Source: Blastocatellia bacterium
GTDB lineage: Bacteria > Acidobacteriota > Blastocatellia > Pyrinomonadales > Pyrinomonadaceae
Assembly: GCA_003175865.1 (NCBI GenBank)
Contig: PSRF01000389.1
Coordinates: 1 to 7,011, forward strand
Reading direction: 5' to 3'
Length of the DNA: 7,011 nt
Both the position numbers and the translations under genes were made by a program. Below, piece by piece: positions 1 through 7,011 of this stretch. The notes under the pieces are model-generated. The model ran no database searches and was not told the origin of the DNA. It worked only from the letters and a program-made list of their open reading frames with translations. Numbering within the stretch: position 1 is the first letter of the stretch; each line of letters starts with the position of its first letter.

Positions 1-50
1 GCTTGACTCGTTTCGGCAGCGTTACCACCAAAGGGCAAGCAAAAGACCCT

Positions 51-3000
51 TCAGCGCCAAGCGAAATTACGTACATGAACGACCGGGACTTTCACGAGGA
101 CTGACGTTCCCTGGCCATGTTGCGTTTCAATCGTCAGCGACCCACCAAGCTCACTTGCACGTCGCTGCATACTCGCGAGACCCTGGCCGTCGCTATCTCG
201 ATTGGAGTCAAAACCAACGCCATTGTCACGAACTGACATCGCCAGCGAGGTACCATCAACTCTCATCTCAATCTCAACACGCGAACATTGTGCGTGTCGT
301 GCAGCGTTGTTGACTGCTTCCTTGAAGATTAGAAACAGATCGCGACGAACATCCACGCCCAACCGCAGCTTCTGTTCTTCACCAGGGGCGATGAAGCTCA
401 GTTGTATATCGCGCGCACTAAACAATTCTTCGGCATGTCGACGCATGCGACGTATGACGTCTATCAAATGATCGCGGTTCGGATTAATTGCCCATACGAT
501 ATCACTCATGGCTGAGACTGACTCACGAGAGATTTGCGCAATTGAAGTCAGGGGCCCTTCATCTTTCTCATGATTAACTTGTTGTTGTTTAGCCACCTCG
601 CTCAATATTGCGATCTTGGTGAGGTTCGATCCGATGTCATCATGCAGATCAGTGGCGATACGCGTGCGCATATTTGCAACCTCAAGAAGACGAGAGACGC
701 GGTAACGGTAGAGCCAGTAAACTAACGAAGCAGCCAAAAGCACCGCGATAGCAATGAACCACCAGCGCAACCACAGTGCGGGCAGAACACGAAAAGTGAT
801 AACAGCCGGGACTGCGCTGACCTGGCCATCTGCATTTACGGCACGTACCAGAAAACGGTATCGGCCAGCTGCAAGATGAGCATAAGTAACCGTACGTTGT
901 GAGGTCGGTACACTCCAATCCCGATCAGCGCCTTCCAGCTTGTACTGATATCGAAGCGATCCACCGGACACGAAACTGAGACCTACAAAGTTGATTTGTA
1001 ACTGGCTTGCACTCGAGGCCAGATCACTCAGTTGGACGTTTGTCTCGCCGAGCGCAGAGATCTTTTCCGCGTTGCCTGCAACATTGAGGGTTGTAAACAT
1101 TACGGGTGGTGCTGGCAGGATAGTTTCGGGTTCGGGAAGAAACCGGGAAATTCCCTGGGTGGTCCCAATCCATATCCATCCATCTTTGGCGAGATACACA
1201 CAGAAGATCTTCCCACCTGCAAGGCCATCGGCTGCCGAGTAATGCCTTACGTGACCTGATGTGGGATCGAATCGATCAAGCCCCTGGCCGGTACCAACAT
1301 AAATGCGGCCATACGTGTCTTCCGCTAGTGCGAGCACAAGATTGCCCGATAGGCCCTGCTCGGTTGTGTAAGTTTTAAAATGCGGACGATCTGCCTCCCC
1401 GTTTTCGACGAGCACAAGTCCTCCGCGCGCTGAACCGAGCCAGAGCCGCCCGCTGTGATCCGTGAAAATTTCCGTGATTGCTCCCGGTGGTAGACCATCT
1501 TTGTCAGTGTAGAAATTGAAAGAGCCGTCGTGGAACAGAGCGAGTCCTGTGTTGAATCCGATCCATATGTTGCCCAGGCGGTCTTCACCAAATGCACGCG
1601 GCAGGTCATCGTGAAGTGACGGAAGGTTTGTAGAACCATTGAGGTCGCGAACATTCTGATTCTCAGGTTCCCACACTGCGAGTCCATTACCGCGGAAGTC
1701 AATTATCGACACCCAAATTCGCCCACGTGAATCCTCGAAAAGCCGCCAAATCTGATGATCGCCAATAATGCTGCCTTTCCCAAAATGTGAAGTAAGTTGT
1801 GCGGTCTTGAGTTGTGTGAAGTTGTCGAGACTCGGAAAGCGATACAATGGAGTTCCAAGCCACCACTCACCGCTACGCGGGTCTTGAAGTGTCGTACCTT
1901 CGCTAACCCAGCCTAAGTCTTTACCTTTGAGAACATTGGGTACGAACCAGTTGAAGTGCTGACCATCAAAGCGACCAAACCGTGGCCAGAAATAGGCATT
2001 ACTCAGATTCAGCAGGTCCAATCTTCCGCCATCAAAGATGCTCGCCTGTTTATCTCCGAGCACATAGCCGCGAACACAAACTCCACCCGCTCTATCAGGA
2101 AAGACTGCATTCACTGTAACTATTCCATCTTCTCTGCCGTATGTGATGAAACCGTTGTGCGCCAGCTTCATTACACCAGCACCATTCTCGCTACCCAACC
2201 ACAGGTTTCCTCCGTCATCTTCGGCGATTGCAGTTAGGTTTAGGCCGGTCAAACCATTTTGAGGTGTGTAGACATGATAATGCCCCTGAGAATTGCCATC
2301 TGGGATGAATTCCAGCAATCCACGGGCAGTTGCTGCCCATAGTCTGTGTTCAGACGTTTCGAATAGTTGATTGATCCATTCGCTCTGGGAGTAATCGCCT
2401 GGCGTCAGCGTGAAAGCAACCTTGGGTGTTGCATGCGTTTGATCGAAGGTTAATCGATAGAAACCTTTGTTTCTTGAACCGACCCAGAGTTGCTGTTGAT
2501 GGTCAATCAAAAGATCGTGAAGTACATCATCGGGTAGACCGTCGTGCCTTGTGTAACGTGCAGCAGTGCCATCTTTCCAGCGACGATAGAGTGAACCATG
2601 TGTTGCGATCCACAACGACTCAAACTGATCTTCAACGATGTCAGTTACGTAAAGCCATTCGCCATACTCGTAGGGCATACCTACTTCAACGGGGACTAGC
2701 CGGCGCGCCTGAGAGTCCAATTTGTAAAGACCCTTGTAGGTCCCACACCAAATCGTTCCATCTCGAGCTTCAAGGAGTACGGTGATCGCTCTCGCGTGCC
2801 GGTCGGTATCCTCTGGCAAGAATGCAGTGAACATCGGTGCCTGCCCGACGGAAGAATCATTCGCATAGGTCACATTACTATTATGTGTTCCTTTAGGATT
2901 GAAATGGACCAGTCCACCATTGGTTGCGATCCAGTACTCACCTGATCGCGTTTCCAGTATGTCGTTAACGCCAGATTGTGGGAGTCCCTGTTCGGTGGTG

Positions 3001-3233
3001 TAGTTGACGAAGTTGTAGCCGTCGTAGCGGGAGAGTCCTTCTTCAGTGCAAAACCAGAGGAAGCCACGCGAGTCACGGACAATCTTGTTGATTGAGTTAC
3101 CGGCGAGGCCGTCTGCGTTGGTGAAGGCTTTTAGCGGGAGTCGCTCACAATGCACTGTTAACGATACTGTAAGTAACAGTGTCGCCAAGGAGGGAATGAA
3201 GGTAAGCCTGTGTCGCAGCTCCCAAGCTCTCAT
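51..3233 (-). CDS. Two-component sensor histidine kinase with double periplasmic propeller (Reg_prop, Y_Y_Y, HisKA_3, HATPase_c)
   Basis: Membrane sensor kinase that should autophosphorylate on histidine and pass phosphate to a NarL/LuxR-type response regulator. Seen: an N-terminal hydrophobic signal segment (about residues 10-28), then about 14 propeller blade motifs of the form IWIGTxxGL, centred on residues 60, 101, 162, 208, 250, 299, 345, 386 (degenerate), 458, 507, 557, 598, 645 and 688, which fits two seven-bladed propellers. A Y_Y_Y domain follows (about 748-818), then one transmembrane helix (about 824-842). The kinase core has H-box RIATDLHDDIG with His864, N-box EAVNNAARHA (972-981), D-box DNGVGFD (1003-1009) and G-box GQGLASMQRRA (1016-1026). 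All ATP-site motifs look intact. No receiver or DNA-binding domain is fused, unlike Bacteroides hybrid sensors with the same periplasmic layout. ATG 3233 is the first start after an in-frame TAA at 3291-3293, but no Shine-Dalgarno sequence precedes it. The ligand is unknown; family relatives often sense carbohydrates. Confidence 0.95.
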   Translation of the reverse strand: MRAWELRHRLTFIPSLATLLLTVSLTVHCERLPLKAFTNADGLAGNSINKIVRDSRGFLWFCTEEGLSRYDGYNFVNYTTEQGLPQSGVNDILETRSGEYWIATNGGLVHFNPKGTHNSNVTYANDSSVGQAPMFTAFLPEDTDRHARAITVLLEARDGTIWCGTYKGLYKLDSQARRLVPVEVGMPYEYGEWLYVTDIVEDQFESLWIATHGSLYRRWKDGTAARYTRHDGLPDDVLHDLLIDHQQQLWVGSRNKGFYRLTFDQTHATPKVAFTLTPGDYSQSEWINQLFETSEHRLWAATARGLLEFIPDGNSQGHYHVYTPQNGLTGLNLTAIAEDDGGNLWLGSENGAGVMKLAHNGFITYGREDGIVTVNAVFPDRAGGVCVRGYVLGDKQASIFDGGRLDLLNLSNAYFWPRFGRFDGQHFNWFVPNVLKGKDLGWVSEGTTLQDPRSGEWWLGTPLYRFPSLDNFTQLKTAQLTSHFGKGSIIGDHQIWRLFEDSRGRIWVSIIDFRGNGLAVWEPENQNVRDLNGSTNLPSLHDDLPRAFGEDRLGNIWIGFNTGLALFHDGSFNFYTDKDGLPPGAITEIFTDHSGRLWLGSARGGLVLVENGEADRPHFKTYTTEQGLSGNLVLALAEDTYGRIYVGTGQGLDRFDPTSGHVRHYSAADGLAGGKIFCVYLAKDGWIWIGTTQGISRFLPEPETILPAPPVMFTTLNVAGNAEKISALGETNVQLSDLASSASQLQINFVGLSFVSGGSLRYQYKLEGADRDWSVPTSQRTVTYAHLAAGRYRFLVRAVNADGQVSAVPAVITFRVLPALWLRWWFIAIAVLLAASLVYWLYRYRVSRLLEVANMRTRIATDLHDDIGSNLTKIAILSEVAKQQQVNHEKDEGPLTSIAQISRESVSAMSDIVWAINPNRDHLIDVIRRMRRHAEELFSARDIQLSFIAPGEEQKLRLGVDVRRDLFLIFKEAVNNAARHAQCSRVEIEMRVDGTSLAMSVRDNGVGFDSNRDSDGQGLASMQRRASELGGSLTIETQHGQGTSVLVKVPVVHVRNFAWR

Positions 3234-3273
3234 ACAGCTGAGCGAATTCGAATTGGGCGAAATGACGGCGAGA

Positions 3274-3279
3274 ATTATA
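3274..3279 (-). promoter_or_regulatory. Candidate -10 element for the sensor kinase
   Basis: The minus strand reads TATAAT here, a perfect sigma-70 -10 hexamer ending about 40 bases before the kinase ATG, giving a predicted leader of roughly 30-35 bases. The -35 region is poor: the nearest TTGA-type sequence (TTGAAT) lies only 14 bases upstream. The call rests on the -10 match and its position, so it is tentative. Confidence 0.35.
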
Positions 3280-3346
3280 GCCGATATGTGTTAATTCAAA
3301 TTCTAATTGAAGGTGCGGGTAACACCCTTCATACAAAGCCAGAGCT

Positions 3347-3446
3347 GTAACGAACAGAGATACACTTATATCGCAAAAGCTGCTAAAGCTGATTGTGCCT
3401 ACCGCTTCGTTACCCTCCGGGTTGAATCCATTTTGTTCGTCACCCT
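3347..3446. repeat. Cluster of short TTCGTYAC repeats upstream of the kinase
   Basis: TTCGTTACCCT (3406-3416) and TTCGTCACCCT (3436-3446) are 11-base direct repeats with one mismatch, starting exactly 30 bases apart. An inverted copy, GTAACGAA, sits at 3347-3354 and matches eight bases of the first. On the opposite strand that copy extends to TGTTCGTTAC, close to TGTTCGTCAC at 3434-3443. Similarity between the direct copies stops after 11 bases, so this is a motif cluster and not a tandem duplication. It could be regulator binding sites for the kinase gene, or chance. Confidence 0.4.
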
Positions 3447-3467
3447 GTAAGGATGACTGAACGCAGC

Positions 3468-5780
3468 CTATTTCACCACTCTACCATCAAGAGCCACCCG
3501 CAATTCAAATTTATCTGGACTCGATGGAATCTGAAAACCCGCTACTACGGCGATCCATTGGCCGGGAATCGGATTACTGATCACTGCCCGTTCAGGATTA
3601 TTCAATGAGGCGCCATCAAGATTGAGTTGCCCATTTGGATTAATGAGAACAAGGTCTACGTCAGCAGTCGGAAAAGTGCCCCAATCCTGACGCCAACCGA
3701 GTTGGAATTCGGCCTGGCTGATCCCGGCGGGGATATTGACAGGAAAGAACTGAAGTTCGAGGTCAGCTATCTTCCCTTGAGTAGTAAACTGAGGGATGGG
3801 ATCAGTGACGCTTAGAATTGACACGTCGGCAGAGATTGTTCCTGCATTGGTCCAGTCGCCGTTTAGGGTGATCCTCATCACTCCTGTCTCAGGATTATTG
3901 ACAACGAATGCACCACCCAGAGTAAACGTTAAGGTCGAATAGTCTCCGTCGCCGATTTCCGAGGTTTTTGCTGAGTGAATAGCAAGCAAAATATCGTCAC
4001 CAAACAGTTGGTTCTGCTGTGACGGTGGTAAAGACGGCGTAACGTTACCGAGTACCACGATGACTTGTTTAGTGTTTGGAGCCACGCGATACAAGATATC
4101 TTTTCTCTGGCCTGGTTTAAGGTTCGTGGCGTGATCGGAAACCAAACCATCTTGCACATTCAGGAAGGTTGCTTTCTCGACATTCACCTTAACGCTGGAA
4201 TTGGCATTCGGAAAGTTTGGTAGATCATCTGGGACAGACCCCGCAGCAAGAAGGTTTCTTGCACCAAGTCCATTTACATATCCCGCACCTCGATCGAGCA
4301 CCGTTGAACCATCAGCGAAGATGGCTGCATTACCAGCTGCGATGATCGCGTTCCGAATCTGACGCGCCGTGGCACCGGGAAATGCCTGTCGTAACAACGC
4401 TGCAACTCCAGATACGCTCGGTGTCGAAGCGCTTGTTCCGCTGCCAAAGGTGATGGTGTTTGTTGCACCAACACCTTGGCCGAAACAGTCAAAGCCATTT
4501 GAGACTACGTCGGGCTCGAGACGCCCGTCAGCATCAGGTCCACGCGAACTGAAATATGCAGTCTGCGTACCGAGAAACGGTCGGAATAAAGGTCCTATCA
4601 CCGGTCCGAACTGCAATCGCTCAACGATTCGCTCATTGTGCGCCAAACTCGCTGCGCCGACAGTGATCGCACTACGTGCTGTACCGGGGCTACCTACGGT
4701 CAGTGACGATGGCCCAGCATTACCCGCTGCTATAACAGGAACAATTCCTTTTTCTAGTAGTACGTCAACTTCGTTATCCAAAAGATCACGACCTGGATTG
4801 ATCGTCGAGCCTCCGAGGCTCATGTTCGCAACTTGAGTGTTGACGCCTCCAGGAACGCCGTTATCGAACATTTCCCGTAATTCAATTACTCGTTCGATGG
4901 CCGAGATGACGCGCGATATAGGTGCGTTCCCAGTAGGACCAAATACTCGCAACGCGTATATGCTGGAAAGCGGTGCGGTGCCGATCATCGGAATCTGTGT
5001 GTTAGCTGGTGGATTCAGGAAGCACGCCGGGCATTCGGCCAGAACTGCATTTCGTATAGCTGATGCCGGTGAGAACTGGAAGACGACGTTGGCTGAGATC
5101 ATTCCAGCGACAAACGTGCCGTGAGGATCATTGGAAGAGTTTACGCACCCTAAACCATCGCCGACGAAATCGTCACACCTGACGACCGATCCGTCGAGCG
5201 TAATATGCGGGAAGCCGGGACGGATTCCGCTGTCAATTACAGCGACGGTGACGCCAGCTCCTGTAATGTTCTGGGCAAAGAGAGGAGTCACGTTTGCAAT
5301 AGAGTCGTTCAGGAGATATGCATTGGGATTTACTGTGGCTAGCTCCTGAATTCCAGCTGCATTCAGAGCTTGGGAAGACTCAGCTTGAATCTCGTTCACC
5401 GCATTCGATGAAGCCAAGTTACGACCTCTTTGAGTATCCACGTTGTCAGGTAACTTGATTTCAAGATCCTTCGTTATGGCTGCGGCTCCAACTATGTCGC
5501 GCAACATCGGCAAAGCATCACGCGGAACTTCCGCCGCAACTGCATTGACGTAGTTGTACTGATGAGTTACTCGTCCGCCGAGTGAGTCTATTCGAGAAAC
5601 CAGTGTGTTGTAGGGTTTGTTGGCGCGTATCAGAACTGCTTCGACCGGTTGACCGGGTAGGTTTAGGCTGGCGGGTACCGAAACCGTAGTCTTACCAGCA
5701 GACGCGTTTGGTCCAACAAGTACAAATGCTATTGTCGACAAGACAATAAGAGAACAAGCGAGGGTCATTTTCCGGTGCAT
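3468..5780 (-). CDS. Secreted subtilisin-like serine protease (peptidase family S8)
   Basis: Exported endopeptidase of the Asp-His-Ser type. Seen: a Sec signal peptide (1-28) with basic start, hydrophobic core and ASA|G cleavage pattern; a likely inhibitor-I9-type propeptide (about 45-110) that would be removed on activation; and a catalytic domain (about 165-515). Catalytic residues are Asp183 (VAVIDSGI), His220 (DPHGTFVAG) and Ser450 (SGTSASTPSVSG), with oxyanion Asn354 (AAGNAGPSS), so activity is expected. The C-terminal third (about 530-770) is two beta-rich segments; the second, with ADVDLVLINPNG and GQWIAVVAG, resembles pre-peptidase C-terminal or P-type domains. Odd points are a roughly 55-residue linker between propeptide and catalytic domain, and an insertion after the His motif (about 232-267) carrying CPAC. 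The gene is complete, ending in TAG. ATG 5780 was chosen over Met5 because of a strong ribosome site. Substrate is unknown; nutritional proteolysis or processing of extracellular proteins are both possible. Confidence 0.95.
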   Translation of the reverse strand: MHRKMTLACSLIVLSTIAFVLVGPNASAGKTTVSVPASLNLPGQPVEAVLIRANKPYNTLVSRIDSLGGRVTHQYNYVNAVAAEVPRDALPMLRDIVGAAAITKDLEIKLPDNVDTQRGRNLASSNAVNEIQAESSQALNAAGIQELATVNPNAYLLNDSIANVTPLFAQNITGAGVTVAVIDSGIRPGFPHITLDGSVVRCDDFVGDGLGCVNSSNDPHGTFVAGMISANVVFQFSPASAIRNAVLAECPACFLNPPANTQIPMIGTAPLSSIYALRVFGPTGNAPISRVISAIERVIELREMFDNGVPGGVNTQVANMSLGGSTINPGRDLLDNEVDVLLEKGIVPVIAAGNAGPSSLTVGSPGTARSAITVGAASLAHNERIVERLQFGPVIGPLFRPFLGTQTAYFSSRGPDADGRLEPDVVSNGFDCFGQGVGATNTITFGSGTSASTPSVSGVAALLRQAFPGATARQIRNAIIAAGNAAIFADGSTVLDRGAGYVNGLGARNLLAAGSVPDDLPNFPNANSSVKVNVEKATFLNVQDGLVSDHATNLKPGQRKDILYRVAPNTKQVIVVLGNVTPSLPPSQQNQLFGDDILLAIHSAKTSEIGDGDYSTLTFTLGGAFVVNNPETGVMRITLNGDWTNAGTISADVSILSVTDPIPQFTTQGKIADLELQFFPVNIPAGISQAEFQLGWRQDWGTFPTADVDLVLINPNGQLNLDGASLNNPERAVISNPIPGQWIAVVAGFQIPSSPDKFELRVALDGRVVK

Positions 5781-5785
5781 GTGTG

Positions 5786-5794
5786 CTCCTTCCC
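5786..5794 (-). promoter_or_regulatory. Ribosome binding site of the S8 protease
   Basis: The minus strand reads GGGAAGGAG, and its AAGGAG core ends five bases before the ATG at 5780. This strong Shine-Dalgarno match decides the start in favour of the first methionine over Met5, four codons downstream. Neither of the other two genes has a comparable site. Confidence 0.8.
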
Positions 5795-6099
5795 AGGTGA
5801 CATGAAATCTGCGCCTAGCCTCGCAGCCTAAAATATCGGTTGTCTCGGGTTATTAAATCGGCCGTGAGATTAGTGAGGTTGTTTAGCGAGCTGGATGGTG
5901 CGAGTGAGATCAGCGATTCAGCGTAAATAACTGCCGATATCTTGCACCAGCGTAGTCGCCGGGGCAGAAGACTACCGAGAACAATTTAAAAGGTTGCGAT
6001 ATGCGGCGGACTCTATTCCAATTGTTCCGTCGCAGTCAATAGAATCTGGGAGACTTGGTCCGTGTGTTACGTCAGGTGTTCTTACAGACTTGATACAGA

Positions 6100-6105
6100 T
6101 ATCAT
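6100..6105 (+). promoter_or_regulatory. Candidate -10 element placing transcription start at the ligase ATG
   Basis: TATCAT matches the sigma-70 -10 consensus at five of six positions. Six bases separate it from the ATG at 6112, so transcription would begin at or next to the start codon and give a leaderless mRNA. This agrees with the lack of any Shine-Dalgarno sequence upstream of the ATG. No good -35 hexamer is seen at the right distance, so the call is weak. Confidence 0.3.
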
Positions 6106-6111
6106 CGATCT

Positions 6112-7011
6112 ATGCAACTTCCTGTAAACCCGCCGATCCTGCCGATGCTCGCTAAACGAGTAAGCGAGATTCCCACGACTGGTTCGTGGATCTTCGAACC
6201 AAAGTGGGATGGATTTCGTGCGCTTGTGTTTCACGATGGCGATGAAGTGTTGATTCAAAGTCGAGATGAGAAACCACTCAACCGGTATTTCCCTGAACTG
6301 ATCGAGCCGCTGAAGAAACAGTTGCCGAAACGGTGCGTACTCGACGGTGAAGTAGTTCTTGCCAGAGATGGCGGGCTCGACTTTGATGCACTGCAGTTGC
6401 GACTGCATCCTGCGGAGTCGCGCGTAAGAATGCTGGCAGAACAAATGCCGGCCTCAATAGTCTTTTTTGACCTCTTATGTGAGGGCAATAAGGATCTGCG
6501 TAACATACCTTTTCAAAAGCGAAGGCAGTTATTGGAAAAACTGGTTGGATCCGCTAAGCCACCCTTGCACATAACGCCAGCCACGACTGAGTTGGAAGTC
6601 GCAGAAGATTGGTTTCGACGCTTTGAAGGCGCAGGTCTCGATGGCGTCGTCGCGAAGCCAACCGAAGGAATTTATGAATCAAACAGGCGCGTCATGTTCA
6701 AGGTGAAACACGAGCGTGAGTGCGATTGTGTTGTCGCAGGTTTCCGCTGGCATAAGAAAGGTGAACGAACTGCCGTTGGTTCATTGTTGCTTGGTTTGTT
6801 CAACAAAAAAGGCGACTTGCATCACGTTGGCGTGTGTGCAAGTTTCACTGACCAAAAAAGAAAAGAGCTCGTGGATTTTCTTGAGCCCTATCGTAAGAAC
6901 GCACTCAAGAATCATCCCTGGAAAGAATGGGCCACCGCTGAACTTGAAATGAAGCGAATTCCCGGTGCGCAGAGTCGTTGGAGTCAGGGAAAGGACATGT
7001 CCTGGGAACCG
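6112..7011 (+). CDS. ATP-dependent DNA ligase, LigC/LigD-ligase-domain type (5' part; runs off window)
   Basis: Seals nicks in DNA through a ligase-AMP intermediate; relatives act in bacterial non-homologous end joining or back-up repair with Ku. The 300 codons present are open to the last base with no stop. Seen: motif I EPKWDGFRA with the adenylated lysine at Lys31; SRDEKPLNRYFPEL (50-63), matching motif Ia; motif III LDGEVV (77-82); the VFFDLL motif (117-122); motif IV GLDGVVAKP (175-183); and motif V MFKVKH (195-200). The OB-fold domain starts near residue 205 (DCVVAGFRW). The opening PVNPPILPMLAKRV is typical of mycobacterial LigC-like proteins, which are about 350 residues, so perhaps 50 residues are missing. 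ATG 6112 is the first possible start after an in-frame TGA at 6091-6093. No polymerase or nuclease domain therefore precedes the ligase; one could still be fused C-terminally beyond the window. No ribosome site is visible. Confidence 0.93.
   Translation, partial: MQLPVNPPILPMLAKRVSEIPTTGSWIFEPKWDGFRALVFHDGDEVLIQSRDEKPLNRYFPELIEPLKKQLPKRCVLDGEVVLARDGGLDFDALQLRLHPAESRVRMLAEQMPASIVFFDLLCEGNKDLRNIPFQKRRQLLEKLVGSAKPPLHITPATTELEVAEDWFRRFEGAGLDGVVAKPTEGIYESNRRVMFKVKHERECDCVVAGFRWHKKGERTAVGSLLLGLFNKKGDLHHVGVCASFTDQKRKELVDFLEPYRKNALKNHPWKEWATAELEMKRIPGAQSRWSQGKDMSWEP

Larger units (their letters stand above)
3234..3467. other. Intergenic region between protease and sensor kinase
   Basis: This gap lies after the protease stop and before the kinase start, both on the minus strand. 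It holds the candidate kinase -10 element, overlapping palindromes just before the kinase ATG (CGAATTCG 3243-3250 and AATTCGAATT 3245-3254), and three related TTCGTYAC motifs between 3347 and 3446. I find no strong stem followed by a T-run that would terminate the protease mRNA; the best small hairpin (GGGT-loop-ACCC near 3317-3327) has only four pairs. No small ORF here has a convincing ribosome site. Confidence 0.6.
5781..6111. other. Divergent intergenic region between protease and DNA ligase
   Basis: This 331-base gap must hold the promoters of both divergent genes. Seen: the protease ribosome site next to its ATG; a six-base inverted repeat GTAGTC/GACTAC (5952-5957, 5970-5975, 12-base loop); a near-repeat GTGAGATYAG at 5864-5873 and 5904-5913; and a TATCAT hexamer six bases before the ligase ATG. 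I cannot pick a confident promoter for the protease. I see no RNA gene, riboswitch or convincing small ORF. Confidence 0.55.

Noticed and set aside
31..51. AAGGG/CCCTT inverted repeat at the end of the kinase gene as a terminator
   Set aside because: The stem is only five pairs with an 11-base loop, overlaps the stop codon and has no following T-run. It is not a credible intrinsic terminator.
3144..3149. Possible lipoprotein signal at Cys29 of the kinase
   Set aside because: The residues before Cys29 (Leu-Thr-Val-His) do not fit a lipobox, because the -1 position is His where Gly, Ala or Ser is expected. A plain signal peptide or signal anchor fits better.
3375..3391. AAAGCTGCTAAAGCT repeat as a hairpin or terminator for the protease mRNA
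   Set aside because: Only a four-base stem (AGCT/AGCT) can form and no proper T-run follows; it is a short direct repeat at most.
4039..4048. Perfect 10-base palindrome GTAACGTTAC, similar to the intergenic repeat motif
   Set aside because: It lies inside the protease coding sequence (Gly-Asn-Val-Thr) well away from any promoter, and is probably chance.
4369..5124. Plus-strand open frames opposite the protease gene (4369-4836, 4837-5124)
   Set aside because: They lie antisense to a protease with intact catalytic motifs, have low-complexity Pro/Ser/Thr-rich products with no recognisable domain, and lack ribosome sites. They are shadows of the real gene.
6082..6506. Minus-strand open frames opposite the ligase gene (6082-6444, 6255-6506)
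   Set aside because: The plus strand encodes all the ligase motifs in order across the same bases. The antisense products match nothing I recognise.

Overview
The window holds three protein genes and two non-coding gaps. It looks like a chromosomal segment from a bacterium of roughly even base composition. The best guess at origin is an environmental Acidobacteriota, perhaps Blastocatellia-like. That guess rests on a very large periplasmic-propeller sensor histidine kinase beside a secreted subtilisin-type protease, a combination common in that phylum. It is inference from gene content, with no marker gene in view.

Layout: positions 51-3233 (minus) encode a 1060-residue sensor histidine kinase with two predicted seven-bladed Reg_prop propellers, a Y_Y_Y domain, one membrane helix and a HisKA_3/HATPase_c kinase core. 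A 234-base gap (3234-3467) carries a plausible kinase promoter and a small family of TTCGTYAC-type repeats. Positions 3468-5780 (minus) encode a 770-residue secreted S8 serine protease with signal peptide, propeptide, complete catalytic residues and C-terminal beta-rich domains. A 331-base divergent gap (5781-6111) follows. The 5' 300 codons of an ATP-dependent DNA ligase related to LigC/LigD ligase domains begin at 6112 (plus) and run off the right edge.

How they relate: the protease and kinase lie on the same strand, but the gap and the kinase's own promoter-like sequence suggest separate transcription. The kinase should sense something in the periplasm and phosphorylate a NarL/LuxR-type response regulator, which may start just beyond the left edge. 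The ligase is divergent and probably functionally unrelated (DNA break repair). I see no mobile element, CRISPR array, RNA gene or clear signs of horizontal transfer. No convincing undescribed system is visible. The most checkable oddities are a possibly leaderless ligase mRNA, a cysteine-bearing insertion in the protease catalytic domain, and the repeat cluster upstream of the kinase.
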